Shown in pieces: positions 36,107-47,500 of a stretch of DNA of 64,000 nucleotides (positions are counted from its first letter, which is position 1; every line of letters starts with the position of its first letter). This DNA comes from Plectosphaerella cucumerina (Eukaryota > Ascomycota > Sordariomycetes > Glomerellales > Plectosphaerellaceae). The stretch is taken from the NCBI GenBank assembly GCA_020746995.1, contig JAGPXD010000005.1:2728001-2792000 (forward strand), in the 5' to 3' direction. The notes beneath the pieces are model-generated. The model did not search any database. It was not told where the DNA came from and saw nothing but the letters and a program-made list of their open reading frames with translations. The position numbers and the translations under genes are program-made.

Positions 36107-37228
36107 ATGGCGTCCTTCGACGATGGCGGAATAGGTACATCGTCCCCCGAACTGTGGCAGATGGTCTACCCCAGCATTCCAATCCCCTTCAAACATCAAC
36201 TCAGGCCTGTCCCCCAAAGCTCGGCCGACCAGTCTGGCATGGTACCCCCTCAAGGCAATGGTCCAGGCGTGTCGTCTGCCTTGGGTTGGCAGGCTGCACA
36301 GCCGTCGTACCAGATGCCCGGTCCCGTTCAGCACGCAGTTCATGGCAATGGTCCAGGTGTGTCGTCTGCCTTTGGTTGGCAGACTGCACTTCCGTCGTAC
36401 CAGATGCGCAGTCTCATTCATCACGCAGTTCATGGTGACCTTCCCCTACCCTCCGCTCTGCCCCCCAATGGATGGATCAATTCACCTGGCAAGGTCCCGG
36501 TCATGATTCCGCGTGCATTCTTCGAACTGCCCCCGCCGACCAAGTACCGATGCGCAGAATGCGAGGCTGAGTTCGACGCTGAACTTCCCCTCAGGAATCA
36601 TCAGCTGGCGACCAAGCACGAAAGGCAGAAGGTGAGTATGCCCGTGGACTGCACATGAACGATGTGCTAACGCCGGCTTTCAAAGGACGAGGACACCAAT
36701 CAGTTCATCTGCGCCGAATGTGGGAAAGGGTTCGGCACTTTCGAAAAGATGCGCTCTCACAAGAACAACGCCCACGGCGTCAAACTCGATTGCCGCATCA
36801 ATGACTGCGAGTACCGCGGATTCTCGGTTGCTGAGATGGTGGACCACATGTATCAGCGCCACAACCACGAGTGCCCATACCCAGCATGCGGCTGGCACCA
36901 TTCACCTCCACCTCATCCACCACATCAGACCACACAGAAGACACGCCGCCATGGTCTCACCGGCTGCTTCAGTGTTGCCGTTCATTGGGACGCCCATCAT
37001 ACAGACGACAAGCACAATTCACCCTGCCCCTATCCCACATGCGCCTTTGTGGCTAAGGACATGAGCGAACTCATGACACACCTCCATCGCATCAACCACT
37101 ACAGCTGCTCTGTCTGCGGCCACATGGAAAAGAGCGTTCAGCCTAGACTCGCGGAACACATCGATTCCCACCACAATGGCCTCGGCGATATTGTATCTCA
37201 TCCTTTTCCCAGTCATGTCTCGAGCTGA
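36107..37228 (+). CDS. C2H2 zinc-finger protein, lineage-specific
   Basis: Two exons, 36107-36631 and 36686-37228, are joined over a 54-nt intron (donor GTGAGT, branch GCTAAC, acceptor AAAG) and give 355 aa. The N-terminal half has no known domain but contains a 30-residue tandem repeat. Zinc-finger-like blocks follow: YRCAECEAEF..NHQLATKH at about 145, FICAECGKGF..SHKNNAH at about 181, LDCRINDCEYRGF..DHMYQRH at about 206, and later Cys/His pairs in CPYPAC, CPYPTCAF, YSCSVCGHM and HIDSHH. Spacing is canonical (C-X2-C-X12-H-X4-H) only in the second finger; several others have CX4C and X5 variants. A nuclear, nucleic-acid-binding role is inferred; the target is unknown. The first intron falls between fingers one and two. 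Confidence 0.8.
36254..36433 (+). repeat. 90-bp tandem duplication inside the zinc-finger gene
   Basis: Two adjacent copies of a 90-bp unit start at 36254 and 36344. They encode two versions of a 30-residue unit beginning NGPGVSSA and containing PSYQM and HAVHG. The unit length is a multiple of three, so the frame is kept. The copies differ at several codons, so the duplication is not brand new. Confidence 0.9.
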
Positions 37229-38844
37229 CACTCGAAACTGCCAGGTTCATACTACCATGCCCAAACTCACTCGGGTATTCTTCGATGAGCGCCTGAATGA
37301 GTAGGTTGGTGTTGACGGCGGGCAGGCCCTCGTCGTCAGGCTTCGGTTGCCTGACTGCGGTGGGCCAGCTCGCCGTCAAACAACGGATGCTCAAGCTCGG
37401 TCATGACGGAAGGTTGGTTCATATGGTGGTGGCGCGGGGCTACATCGAGTTGATTTGAAGTTTGAGATGGGTCAATCAAGGAATGGTCAGGCCACGCACG
37501 CAGTGGATGTGGACGAGCATACTTAGACGTCAATATCTGTAGGACAGATCGATCGAATAATTGCCACTCGATCAGCAGCACATGCCTCTCGCTTGTATTG
37601 AAAGCTTGCTCCATGACAACGCTGCCTGCCTATGGTAGCATCGCCGCCTCAATGCGTGGGTCAGGCAAGATGAAATGATGTCCTCGAGAGAGACATCATC
37701 TAGTCCACATGTGGTCGCGGGGGCCATTGGAGGCACCTCCAATGCAAGTTGAAGAGCAACTGAGTGCGAGCTGTACACGAGGAGGGTACAGCCTCCAAAC
37801 AGATGCCTCAGCAAAACCATCATTGTCATATTCGCATCGTTCCTCTGAGATCTGCATTGAATGACCCCGGTCCTGACCCCGGTCCTGACTGGCCTCAAGG
37901 CTCCGGATTAGACGCCTCGCCCATTGCAGGAAGCCCAAGCTTCGGTCAGGCGGCTCGAGGAGAGCGACGCGGGCGCTTCTGACGCCGCACGTTGTGTGTC
38001 GAGAATGCCCGGCGAATCTTAGCCATTGTTTCTGTGAACGGCCTTCATCTTTTTTGCTCTTCCAGAAGCCGAGTTGCCTGGCCGCCGGTGTACCAGGTCG
38101 CCTTGATCTTTGGCTTCTTGGCGGCGGAGCGTTCAGGTCGGAAGCCAGATGGATGCAACCAGCCTTCTCCAAGCCGGTCACGGCTGCGATCGAGATGGGT
38201 TGTTCGAGCGGAATTCCAGAGAATTCGATGAGTTGCTATTGTTCGAGCTGCCAGTACTGGCCCAGCAGCTCCGCGCCGAAGCGCTTGACACGCGTCCAGG
38301 CTCCCATGCCATCTCCGAAGAGCAAACCCACTGCCACCTTATCCAGAATAAATTCTTGCCATGACCGCCAGTAAATACTGTGCAGACAATGCTCTGAAGG
38401 TGTCGCCAGTGCGCAGATGGTCTCTTTCCCGGGCGGGAGGTGAGAGGGCCGGTAATAAAGGTGTCGTCTGCTGGGCCGAATATGACCCTGAAGGTCTAAG
38501 GCTCTAGGCACCTAGGAGGACAAGGGGGGAAACGACCGAGTATTGGGATAGGTCAAGTCCCGTAGGGCGGCGTCACACGTGTCTCTAGGATACATGAGGA
38601 GTCCCATCTGCGACTCTGACCATTGGGAGGCGCAGGACTGGCCCAGATATGTGACGCCCAGTCCTGCCCTCCGACGGAAGGTACCCCTACTCAGCTTTTC
38701 TTGACGACAGGGGACGCGGCCATGAATAACTCGAGGACAGTTACGACACGTCGCACATGGCCAGGACTTTGGATCGCTTCTTCACAAGATTGAACTTCTT
38801 GTTCGTGATCTTTAGGATCTCCCAGGACACCTACGAGGCGGCGT
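37229..38844. other. 1.6-kb interval with no supportable gene
   Basis: It contains the 3' UTR of the zinc-finger gene. A short exon-like minus-strand stretch at about 37262-37394 ends in a GTGAGT but cannot be joined to anything. No repeats or RNA genes are seen. Confidence 0.4.
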
Positions 38845-40189
38845 TTAGCGTGTCGAGGACGCTGGGCCCATCTGAGGGCAACCGAGGCAGGCGGTGCAGC
38901 TCTGTCGTACGGTCACTGTAACCGGCGAGCGTACGGTTTGCAGGGCTGAAAATACTGATGCTGAGGCGGAGGGGAGCGAACGCTCAGGCCGTCGAACGCG
39001 ATCAGCCTCCAGGTCGACCCGAATGTCTTTTGCTTCTTCGTTTGCAGCATCTTGAATGGGCCCGGGGTTCCAGAATGTACAGGTACACTTGAGGGCCAGT
39101 CGGTAGACACTCAGATGCAGGGGCAAAGCTTCCCGAATGAAAGTCTCCACGGATCGTCAGGGTCTCTCCTGTGAAAGTCATCGGGAAACAAGGCCTCTTT
39201 GGCGGCAGAGTGGTGGGCGCATGAGCTCACAGCAGAAGCAGGGAGTCGGTTGATCAGTGCCCCAAAGTTGGCCGGGATGATCAGGCTTGCGGTCGCGCAG
39301 GGGCGGGTAGATTTGTTGAAGGAATCGAAGTGCAGGAAAAGGCTGGCGGATGCCATGACCGGACTTTGGTAGATGTGGTGTTCGAGTACGGTGAACTCGG
39401 CAATCGAGTTTGAGGGGAGGTTCTTGAAGAGGCGGGGGATGAGCACGATGAGGTTGTCGTAGGCAAAGACCTTGTCCGCGAGAAAGCCCTGGACATCGAG
39501 GTGCATAAAGTCCATAATCATGATCGACCTCGGTTGTAATGTGACGGGTCGGCAGCGTGGCGTTCAGCGCGTTGTTCGCTACCCAAGCCACTGTACAAGT
39601 GAGGTGAAGAATGGGAAAACCAGAGCCCCGGGGGCAGCGTATGCTGTCGAGGAATCGGACGGCTTTCTTTGGCTGTGGGTAGGAAAATGATTGCTCAACG
39701 AGGGTAACAGCCAAAGAGACTCAGGAGAGCAGTGCTTGACATCCAAAGCAATCGCCACAGGCCTCCCAGGTGACAGCATCCAGGCAGGGAGACGCAGTCA
39801 AAGAAAGGCCAGTTGCGTCCTCGGGCTGCAACCTCCAAGTCTTCCCGCCTTGGTCATGTTTAGGATCCATCTGGACTTGTACGAGGCGAGGTCGGCCTGG
39901 AAGATGGAGTAGCTGTTGTTCTTGGGCATCTTGACCGGGGCTTGAAGGAGCTGGTAGACGGCGAAGGCAACCATGGCCTCAATCTGAATATCGGCAGGTC
40001 CATGTCTGTCGATGGTGCTACCAGCGACTCTCGCGGCAGAAGCGCGAGAGAGGGTTGCCCAAACGAAAGCCTCGAACTTTCATTGCCGTGCCACACAGCC
40101 GGCTTCACCGCCAGTTGGTGCGGCTGTTTCGGCGCTCGAATGGCAGTTCCCTTCTTTGACGGGGCGCGGCTCGACCCTTGCCCTCGGAC
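38845..40189 (-). pseudogene. Degraded coding sequence downstream of the SNF2-like relic
   Basis: Several minus-strand stretches look coding but lie in different frames and are broken by stops. They include DIQIEAMVAFAVYQLLQAP followed by KNNSYSIFQADLASYKSRW at about 40000-39870, ILHLTCTVAWVANNALNA at about 39600, and DKVFAYDNLIVLIPRLFKN with EFTVLEHHIYQSP at about 39470-39360. I cannot assign them to a family. They may be the 3' part of the SNF2-like gene that ends at 40189 or remains of a separate gene. Confidence 0.4.
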
Positions 40190-40769
40190 TAGATGATCGG
40201 CTTCCTCCTGGCGTCCCTGGCGGCGGTCTTGAAGCGCTTGCGGTAGGCGTTGCGGACCTTATCCGAGACGAATCTGAACTTGGTCTGCACAGGCTGTATG
40301 AGACGACTGGCCAAAGTCTGGTATGTTGTGATGACTATGGTCTTACTCGTCTAGAGAAAAGAAACGTCAGTAAAATGACCAGGATTTACATTTCGGGCCT
40401 GACCGTGTCCGAAAGGGCATAGGCAGCCAAACATACCTCGATCTTGTCGCCAGTGCACATAAGGCCGTCCATGAACTTACCGAAGTTACCAACGTCGTTC
40501 GTGTCGGCGGCTATACCTATCTCGGTCGAGGCAAACTGGGTGCTACTGTAGTATAGCTTGGGGATGACACGACCTTCAAAAAGATTGGAGATCGTGTCAT
40601 ACGTCTGGTAGACCAGGTTAGATGGGACAACCATGAGCGTCGGGAGGTGTCGAAGTGCTCTGTCAGACGGCAGAACTCTGCATTTCAGGCCTTCCACCTC
40701 TTTTGGGGCGGCCATCGTGGCCATGATGGGTAATGTGGTGGCGGTGATGTGTGAGTTCGTACTCAACAC
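40189..40769 (-). pseudogene. SNF2-family helicase-like fragment
   Basis: A minus-strand exon from 40769 to 40437 contains LPTLMVVPSNLVYQTYDTI. It is joined to a second exon, 40350-40189, by a clean 86-nt intron (donor GTATGT, branch TTACTGAC, acceptor CTAG). The second exon opens with TSKTIVITTYQTLASR. These two blocks correspond to helicase motif Ia (TLVVxPxxLVxQW) and the downstream VIxTYxTL strand of SNF2-type ATPases. The Walker A motif expected upstream is not found, and a TAG follows RKPII at 40191-40189 before any DEAH box. The preserved splice site suggests recent loss. An active gene that merely uses unusual exons cannot be excluded. Confidence 0.55.
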
Positions 40770-41289
40770 GATCGGAGCCCTTGTCGATGAGTGCCTTTCT
40801 CGATCAAGGCATTGGTCTTGCAGAGCCTCGACAAGGTCCGGGCGTCAGCCAGCCGACGCCCAGGCTCCTGCCGCCGCGCGCTGCACGCCCAACGTCCGCG
40901 TCGAGACAATGCGGGCATTCGTGCGGGGTTTCTTGACCTCGCGATCTTCCTCGTCCCAGCTTGACTTGCGGCCGCACTTGAGTCAATAGCTTCAGCGCCA
41001 CATCAGGACTGGCGACCAAGCGGCCCGGGGGCAGGACTTGATTGTCAAGTCGGTTCCTTGATCGAGAGTCCGACTGCCATGCAAGACAAAGGCATACAAA
41101 CCGAGTGATGAAGCGAACATAACCATAGGCGGTGGAGTTGCGAGCTCGCGATGTGCTTGTAGCTGATGTAGGATCGAAAGGGGCCCGGGGGCTTTCTTGG
41201 AGCGAATTTGTTGACAGATCGAGCTCGATTGTGACGTGGGAAGCTCAACTTTCATGATGAGGTGATATTCACCCGCGCAGCTACGGTGG

Positions 41290-41700
41290 CTGGTCGGGGA
41301 TGGACAAGCAGGGGGGAGCGATACTCGAAGCTGACCCCTCGGACCTTCTGACTTGGTCAATTTCCGGGATCCAGACGTCGTAAATGTGTCCATGGAGCGA
41401 TTCGTAGCCAACCAGGAAGCCGTTTCAAGCATTGTGTTGCATCTTGAAGGCCTTGGCTGGGGTTGATGCTCCTTTCTTGAGCACGTAGGCCATGCAGCCG
41501 TACGTTCGCAGATGTTTGATGTGTGGGTTCTCAAGCGTTGGATCACAACCGAGAGCTCTGGAGAGCTTTGTGCGAGGGGAGATCTTATGGTCGAAGCCGT
41601 TCTTGGATGGTAGCATGTTGTAGATTTGTGTCGTAGATGAGGGTCGTTGCTTGCCCGACTGTGCCTGGGCCCGGGTGAGTCCAGTCTCCATGCCGGACTA
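41290..41700 (-). mobile_element. Ty1/copia retrotransposon relic (integrase C-terminal part)
   Basis: The minus strand reads YNMLPSKNGFDHKISPRTK, then HIKHLRTYGCMAYVLKKG and, after one in-frame TGA at 41427-41425, NGFLVGYESLHGHIYDVW then IPEIDQVRRS. HLRxFGCxAYV followed by GFLVGYE..xIYxVWxP is the signature of the region after the catalytic core of copia integrases. The TGA fits a C-to-T change of an Arg codon. Reverse transcriptase, RNase H and LTRs are not found around it, so this is a fragment. A TAG lies just upstream of the block, near 41701. Confidence 0.75.
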
Positions 41701-42060
41701 GATCATGTTGATGGCGTCGTCGAATGAAGAACTCGCCATGCTGATGCTGGAAGTCTTCGCCAGCCCGAGTCGCCCATGGTAGGTCGAATGTGTGTGAGAG
41801 TGAAGGGCCTGTCCCGCCGTGGCTTTGGAAATGAGGGTGAGTGACCCAGGCAGAGCCAGGGCCGGCTTATTTGTAGCCCTAGAGATGGTCGGTTTGTTCG
41901 CTTTCGCCGCCGAGCAACCCGAGCGTCTGATTCCATATCTATCCGTTGGCAAGCAGAGACGATTGTGGCTGCTTGAAGCTGCCCAAACGACGCCACAGGG
42001 AGCCAAACAGCTTGAAGCAGGCATGCCGATGTTTGTAGCAAACCTCAACCCAAGCACCTG

Positions 42061-42527
42061 CTGCCGTCATTAACATGGTCCAACTGCCAGGTATCAATCT
42101 TTGCTTCCGTCGGAGTGAGGAGTAGGAGCCTACTCACCTGCTCTCGCAACAGCAGCTGACCAAGCCGCAGGCCACCTCTCGGCCAACCCCCGGGGCCGAG
42201 TGGATCCCAGCCCCGGCCTCGGCCCCGCTCCGGCCCCGGCCCAACCATCACCACATCTTCCACGTCACCATCTCCCCTCACCCAACTGATTTCAACCATG
42301 TATCATTTCAGGGAGCTCCGCCTCCCAGCATTCATGCTCTACCAAAGCAAAACTCCAACGACCACGCTCAGTGTTCATCACACCCGAACAGTCGGGGCGC
42401 GTCAAAAAGGATGTACCAAGAATAGCCCGACGGGCAAAGTAAGCTCTACCGCCAACCCGCCGCCACCCAACGCCGTCCCATGATGGTTTTGAACATGCGA
42501 GTAAGAAAACCGGCTACACCGCGGAAA
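42061..42527. other. Intergenic, no gene seen
   Basis: A stretch of Pro/Gly-coding CCGGCCCCGG-like simple sequence lies near 42180-42245. The right end should be the 3' UTR of the Whi5-like gene. Confidence 0.4.
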
Positions 42528-43462
42528 TCACCCGCTTCTCGCCAGACTCAACAGCCCATTCGCCGCACCCCCCAATGGCGAACCAGGCGCCGGCACGTCC
42601 TTCACCGGCCGGCCCTCAGGCAAAGGCGATCTCGCAGGCGACGTCCTCGTCTTCGTCACCACCGTCTCGTCCCTCGGCTCATCCACCGGCACCCGTTCCT
42701 GACTCGACGGCGCCGTCGTCGTTCCCGACGACGAAGCCTCGCGTCTCAGCGAGGGGACCGGCCGGACCTGCAACCTCTCGAGGGGAACGTCCGTCTGTCC
42801 CGTTCGGACCTTGTAGTTTGCGAGTCCGAGGCGGAGGCGGAGGATTTGCGCGTTCTGCAACACGGGGTCAGCTTGCTTCCATATCAAGGTGGTGTATGCC
42901 AGGACCACACACCTGCCGCGCCTCCTCGCGCGTCATGATCCTCCTCGGCCGCGGCGCCGGCGTCGCGTCCGGCTCCGTCAGGGCCGTGTCTTCCGCGGCA
43001 TCGTGCGACGTGTCGGTGAGGCTGTTATCGAACACTGACGAGGCGTCGGGAGATGTTGACCGCGGGCGGTGCTGTTGCGTTTCCTGTCGGGCGCGTGGGG
43101 GGTCCGCGTGGGTCATGGGTTCCTTGACAACCTGCTCGCAACGCGTCAGTGGGGAAGTCGCGAGGATGCTGCAAGGCAACGATGCTCACCTCGTCCGTCG
43201 TCCTCTGGCCTTCCGTCGACATACTCCTCTGCACCGTCGTCGTTGCTCGTGCCGGCTCATGGCACTGCTTCTTCGCCACGACGTTCTCCGTATCATTCTC
43301 GCCTCCGACCTGGAACGCCCTCTTCAACCCACTGACGCCCTTCGTCGGCGACCTTCCGGCCTGCTGCATCGTGGGCTTCAGTCCCAGCTTGGGCACGGGT
43401 GACATTGCATTCGCGTTCAGCGGCGCCAGGGCGCGCCTCTTTGCCGGTGTCGTCGGGTCCAT
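42528..43462 (-). CDS. Whi5/Nrm1-like G1/S transcriptional repressor
   Basis: Three exons, 43462-43190, 43131-42913 and 42854-42528, have two 58-nt introns, all in phase 0, and give 272 aa. The protein is mostly disordered, rich in Ser, Thr, Pro and Arg. It has several TP/SP sites, for example DPTTPAKRR, RSPTKG, TSPDAS and TSPARSPLP, expected CDK targets. Exon 3 opens with AQILRLRLGLANYKVRTGQ and then TDVPLERL, the short conserved motif of the Whi5/Nrm1 family that binds SBF/MBF-type transcription factors. Yeast Whi5 and Nrm1 repress G1/S genes until phosphorylated, or shut them off after S entry. Which of the two roles applies here cannot be told. The motif match is good; the rest is typical in composition but not alignable by eye. 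Confidence 0.75.
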
Positions 43463-44524
43463 CTTGTCTTGTGCGTGCTGCCCACAATGAAGCGTGTCTA
43501 AGAGAAATGCCGCAGCAGCTGGGGCTGGGCAGAGGAGAGGAGGGGAATAGGAACAGCTAGAACTGCGTCTTGTCGATTGGACGAGTTGGAGTTGGGGAAG
43601 CCTCGACCTGACTTGTTAGGTATGGGACGGTGCGTCTCGTCTTCCACTAGCAGCACGCCCGAAACAAAATAAACAACGGATGTGTGGATTCGCCGCCGCC
43701 GGTGTTGATGTTGACGTTCGAAGCAACCAAGAAGCCGCACTTGAATCAACCTGCTTGAGAATTGGAGCAGCAAAGGTAAGGTCGAGGTGGAGGAGCGTGT
43801 CTGTCGTGGGACGTGATGAGCGTGGGCGATGAGGGAAAGGCGGTAGCTTTAAAGCCGACGCTCGACGCGTTCACGCAATGGGGAATTCGACCTTCACGAC
43901 CCGCCATAACGTCGGCTAATTGAACCGGCCACCTCAAGCAGGGGGGGTTGCGCGGTACCTATTTACTTTTTGCCTCTCCCGGCCTAGCGCGCACTCCAAG
44001 GTACCCGCTTGGACCCTCACCGCGGCGCGTCTCGCTGCAGAACCGATTAGATAAGCCACCTGACGTCCGTCCAGGAGCAGCACCGCGATGGCTTCACATC
44101 ACATGTCTAGGCTTCGCCACCTGCATGAAATCACTGCACACGTCACTGCATCCTCCGCATCGTACTGAACTTATTCCACAACATTGAGAGCCCGCGTGGC
44201 CGACAAGGCACCGCGGCCAGAGAAATACAACAAGTACACTAGGGGGAATAAGGGGTAGTCATGAACCATATAATAGAAAAAAGCCCCCTTCCTTCTCTTC
44301 GTGATCCCGAGGGAAGGGGAGTAAAAAAACGCCGGCGCTTGTTTGCCCAATGCTGCCTTCCCCTTTCCATTCGTTCTCCCCTTTTCGATCCGTCATCATC
44401 CGTGATAGCCCCTACACACCCCCACCTTCGGCCAAAGGGAATAGTTGGGTATCAGAAAAAACCATTAGAGAAGAAGAGAAAGTAAAATCAAAACACAGTC
44501 GAGGAGTGCTGACGCTCGACATCC
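43463..44524. other. Intergenic between the Whi5-like gene and med15
   Basis: It should contain the Whi5-like promoter and the med15 3' UTR. No gene, repeat or RNA is recognised. Confidence 0.45.
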
Positions 44525-47500
44525 TCATGACACGTTGAGGCTGAATAGGCTTGTGTCCATGACGAACGGCTTGTCAAAGTCGATCTGCACGTCGTCCCAG
44601 TTGATGGGTGCTGAGGGAGGCCCAGACACCATGTCGTCCATCAAGCCCGGGTGGAAGCTGGCGTCTGCGTCGTGCGCGCTCACGGCCTTCTTGTCCACGA
44701 GCATGCCCGACTCGACCGCTCGCCAGTCAATGTCGACGTCGTAAACGGACTTCTCGGGCACGTCGCTGTTCGGCTCCGAGCTGCCGCTGTCCTTCATCGA
44801 CTCGGGCGTGTCGTTGGGCGTGAGGCTCTGCCATGCCTTGATGTCGGTGAAGACACCGCCGTGCCCGAACTCAAAGGTTCCAAAACGTTGGAACAGCGAT
44901 GGGTCGATCGTGTTGCTGGCCCATGTCTCGGGCGCACCTGTGGCTCCGTTGCTGTCGCCCTGCTTGTCCGCCGAGCCGTTATCGGCGCTGCCCTTGGCCC
45001 CGCCCTTGCCCTGCTGGATAGACGCCATCCGCGGCATGGGCGTCGTCGAGGGGTTGCTGGCAGGCGTCTGCCCCTGCTTGACCGCCTGGGCCGCCTGCAG
45101 CTTCTGCACACTGGCCGCATCGAGGCCGAGCGCCGCCGCCAGGTTCTCCTGCATAAACTTGATCGGGTCCTCCATCGGCTTGACGTGATCCTCCTGGATG
45201 TGCGTCTGGAGGGCAGCGTCCGTGGGGAAGCCGGAGGACGCCATCTCACAGTCGGGGTCGGGGCACTTGAAAGCTGGCTTGGCCGGCGGCATCTTCATCT
45301 TCATCTCCGGAGACACCGTCTTGCTGATCTGCGGCGACGGCGTCGGTTGCTCGCCCTGCGGGGGCGTTGGGTGCTCGCCGGCCTTCTGCTTCTTCCGCGG
45401 TGGGAGGTTGAGGTTGTCGCGGCTGACCATGGGCTTGCCCGCGTACGACGGCTGTCCGTGGGGAGAGGCCGCGCCGAAAGGAAAGGGCGGCGCCGTAGTC
45501 GTCGGTGCCGCTGGCGCCTGGCCGCTCTTGCTGTTTGACCGCTGGTGCTGTGCCTTGCTCAGGGCCTGGGTCTGCTTCTCGAGGTTGGCCGCGCTCAGCG
45601 GTGTCGGCTGTCCACCCTGCCTTGTCCCGGGATGCTGCTTGGACATTGACATGTTCGCGCAGTCGATGACCATGCTCTGGAGGAGCTTAGACGCTTCGTC
45701 GAGATCCGAGATGCGCAGGGTGAACCTCTCCTTCAGCACCGCCATGTGCTCACCATCCTGGAATTGGTGCATCAGGCGTATCCGCTGCATTCTCGTCAGT
45801 AAAGTCAACAGGATCGAGGGGAGGGGGCGGTGCTTACCGTGCGGAAGTAGTCCCGTGCCCGTGCGTCATCATGAGTGCTTCCATACCACTTGCCGAGGAC
45901 CCGACCGATCTTGCCCATGTCGTCCTTGAGCTTCTGCAGCTTGAGGCCCATCATGCTGCGCTCCTGGGCGTTCATCGACACCTCGGGCATGACCTCGTTG
46001 CGACTGTTGCGCACTTCTTGGCCGATCTGCCTCAGTCGTTCCATGTCGGCTTGCTGCTGCTCCTGGGCCCGCTTGACTTGCTCATACTTCGCCCTCTGCT
46101 CCTGAGGCAGCTTCGCCAGCTGCTCCGGAGTCAGATGCACCATCTTAGGGCCCATCTGCTGCCGAGGGTCCTGTGCCATCTGCTGCGGCTGCGATTGCTG
46201 CGAGTTGTCGTTGCTACCGGCAGCGGCGGCGTCGGTGGTGTCGTCGGGGCTCGGCCTCTTCAGGTTCTTGCGGCCCGTTGCGGGGGACTGCGCCGGCTGC
46301 GCCTTGGGGGCAGGGCGGTTGTTGGCGGCGTTCCGCGCATTGGCAGCTGCCGCCTTGTTGTCCGGGGCGGGCTGCTTGTTCGCCGTAGCGGCCTGTGCCG
46401 GAGTGAACTGAGGCGTCGGCGCCTTCGGGGTCGCCGCAGGGGGCTGTGGTGTCTGCTGTTGCGGCGCAGCCGGCTGAGGCATGCCCATCTGGTTCATCTG
46501 CTGCTGATTGGGCTGCTGCTGACGCATGGGAGGGCCGCCCTGCTGGAGTGCCCCGGCCTGCTGCTGCTTCAGCTGCTGTTGCTTGTGCATCGTGGCCATC
46601 ATGAGGTTCCTGATCTGGTCGTCGGGGTAGCCAGCCAGCTTCTCATTGGAAGCACGTGCAGCCTGGATCTGCTGAGGCGTAATTTGCTGGTAGAACTGGG
46701 ACATGGCAGCCATGTTGGGCGGCATGCCAGGTCGCTGCTGTGGCATCTGGTTCAGGTTGACGCCCGGCTGCATCCCGCCCTGCATCTGCTGCCCCGGCAT
46801 CTGCTGTGACTGGGCCTGAGCCTGAGCCTGCGCTTGTGCCTGCAACTGCATCTGCTGTTGCAGAGCGCCTGGGGTCGGTGGCTGGGGCTGTCCCATCATG
46901 CCCGGCTGCGGCTGCTGCTGTTGCTGCTGCTGCTCCCGCTTGCGCTGCTCGAAGTTCTTGGAGGCGAGCGTGAGCCAGTGCTTCTTCTGCGCCACCAGAA
47001 GCTGCTCCCGCGTCTGAGGGGGAAGGTTTGCCTCGGCCCAGACCTTGAGCTGCTTCCACTTGCGGACCTCTGGTGGTGCACCGATCTGGGTCTGCATCGT
47101 CATGAGCATGGGCGGGGGAATGTCCATCTGGTCCATCATCGACATTTGCTGAGGCGGGAGACTAGCCTGCGGTTGCTGTCGGACGCGCTGCAGCATCTGC
47201 TGCTGCTGGGCGAGGATCATCTGGCTCTGTGCGTTCATGTTTCCGGGACCCTGCTGCTGCATCATGCCATTCGGCATCTGCATCTGGTTGCCGATGTTGG
47301 CTGGGTTGAACTGCCCGGGCTGCTGGCCCTGACCTGCGCCGCCCATCTGGTGCATGGGGTTGCCAGCCTGAGCCATGGCCTTCATCTGCAGCTGCCGCTG
47401 GTTCTCTTGCCACCTTGCCATGACCTCGTGGAGCTTGTCGGCAGGCGTCAGAGAGATCTGGTGTCGTTGCTCTGGCGTCATCTGGGCCATCATGGTCTGG

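Noticed and set aside
37262..37394. Exon-like minus-strand stretch (PAVNTNLLIQALIEEYP) ending in GTGAGT
   Set aside because: Its continuation would run into the 3' end of the zinc-finger gene, and no acceptor with coding continuation was found.
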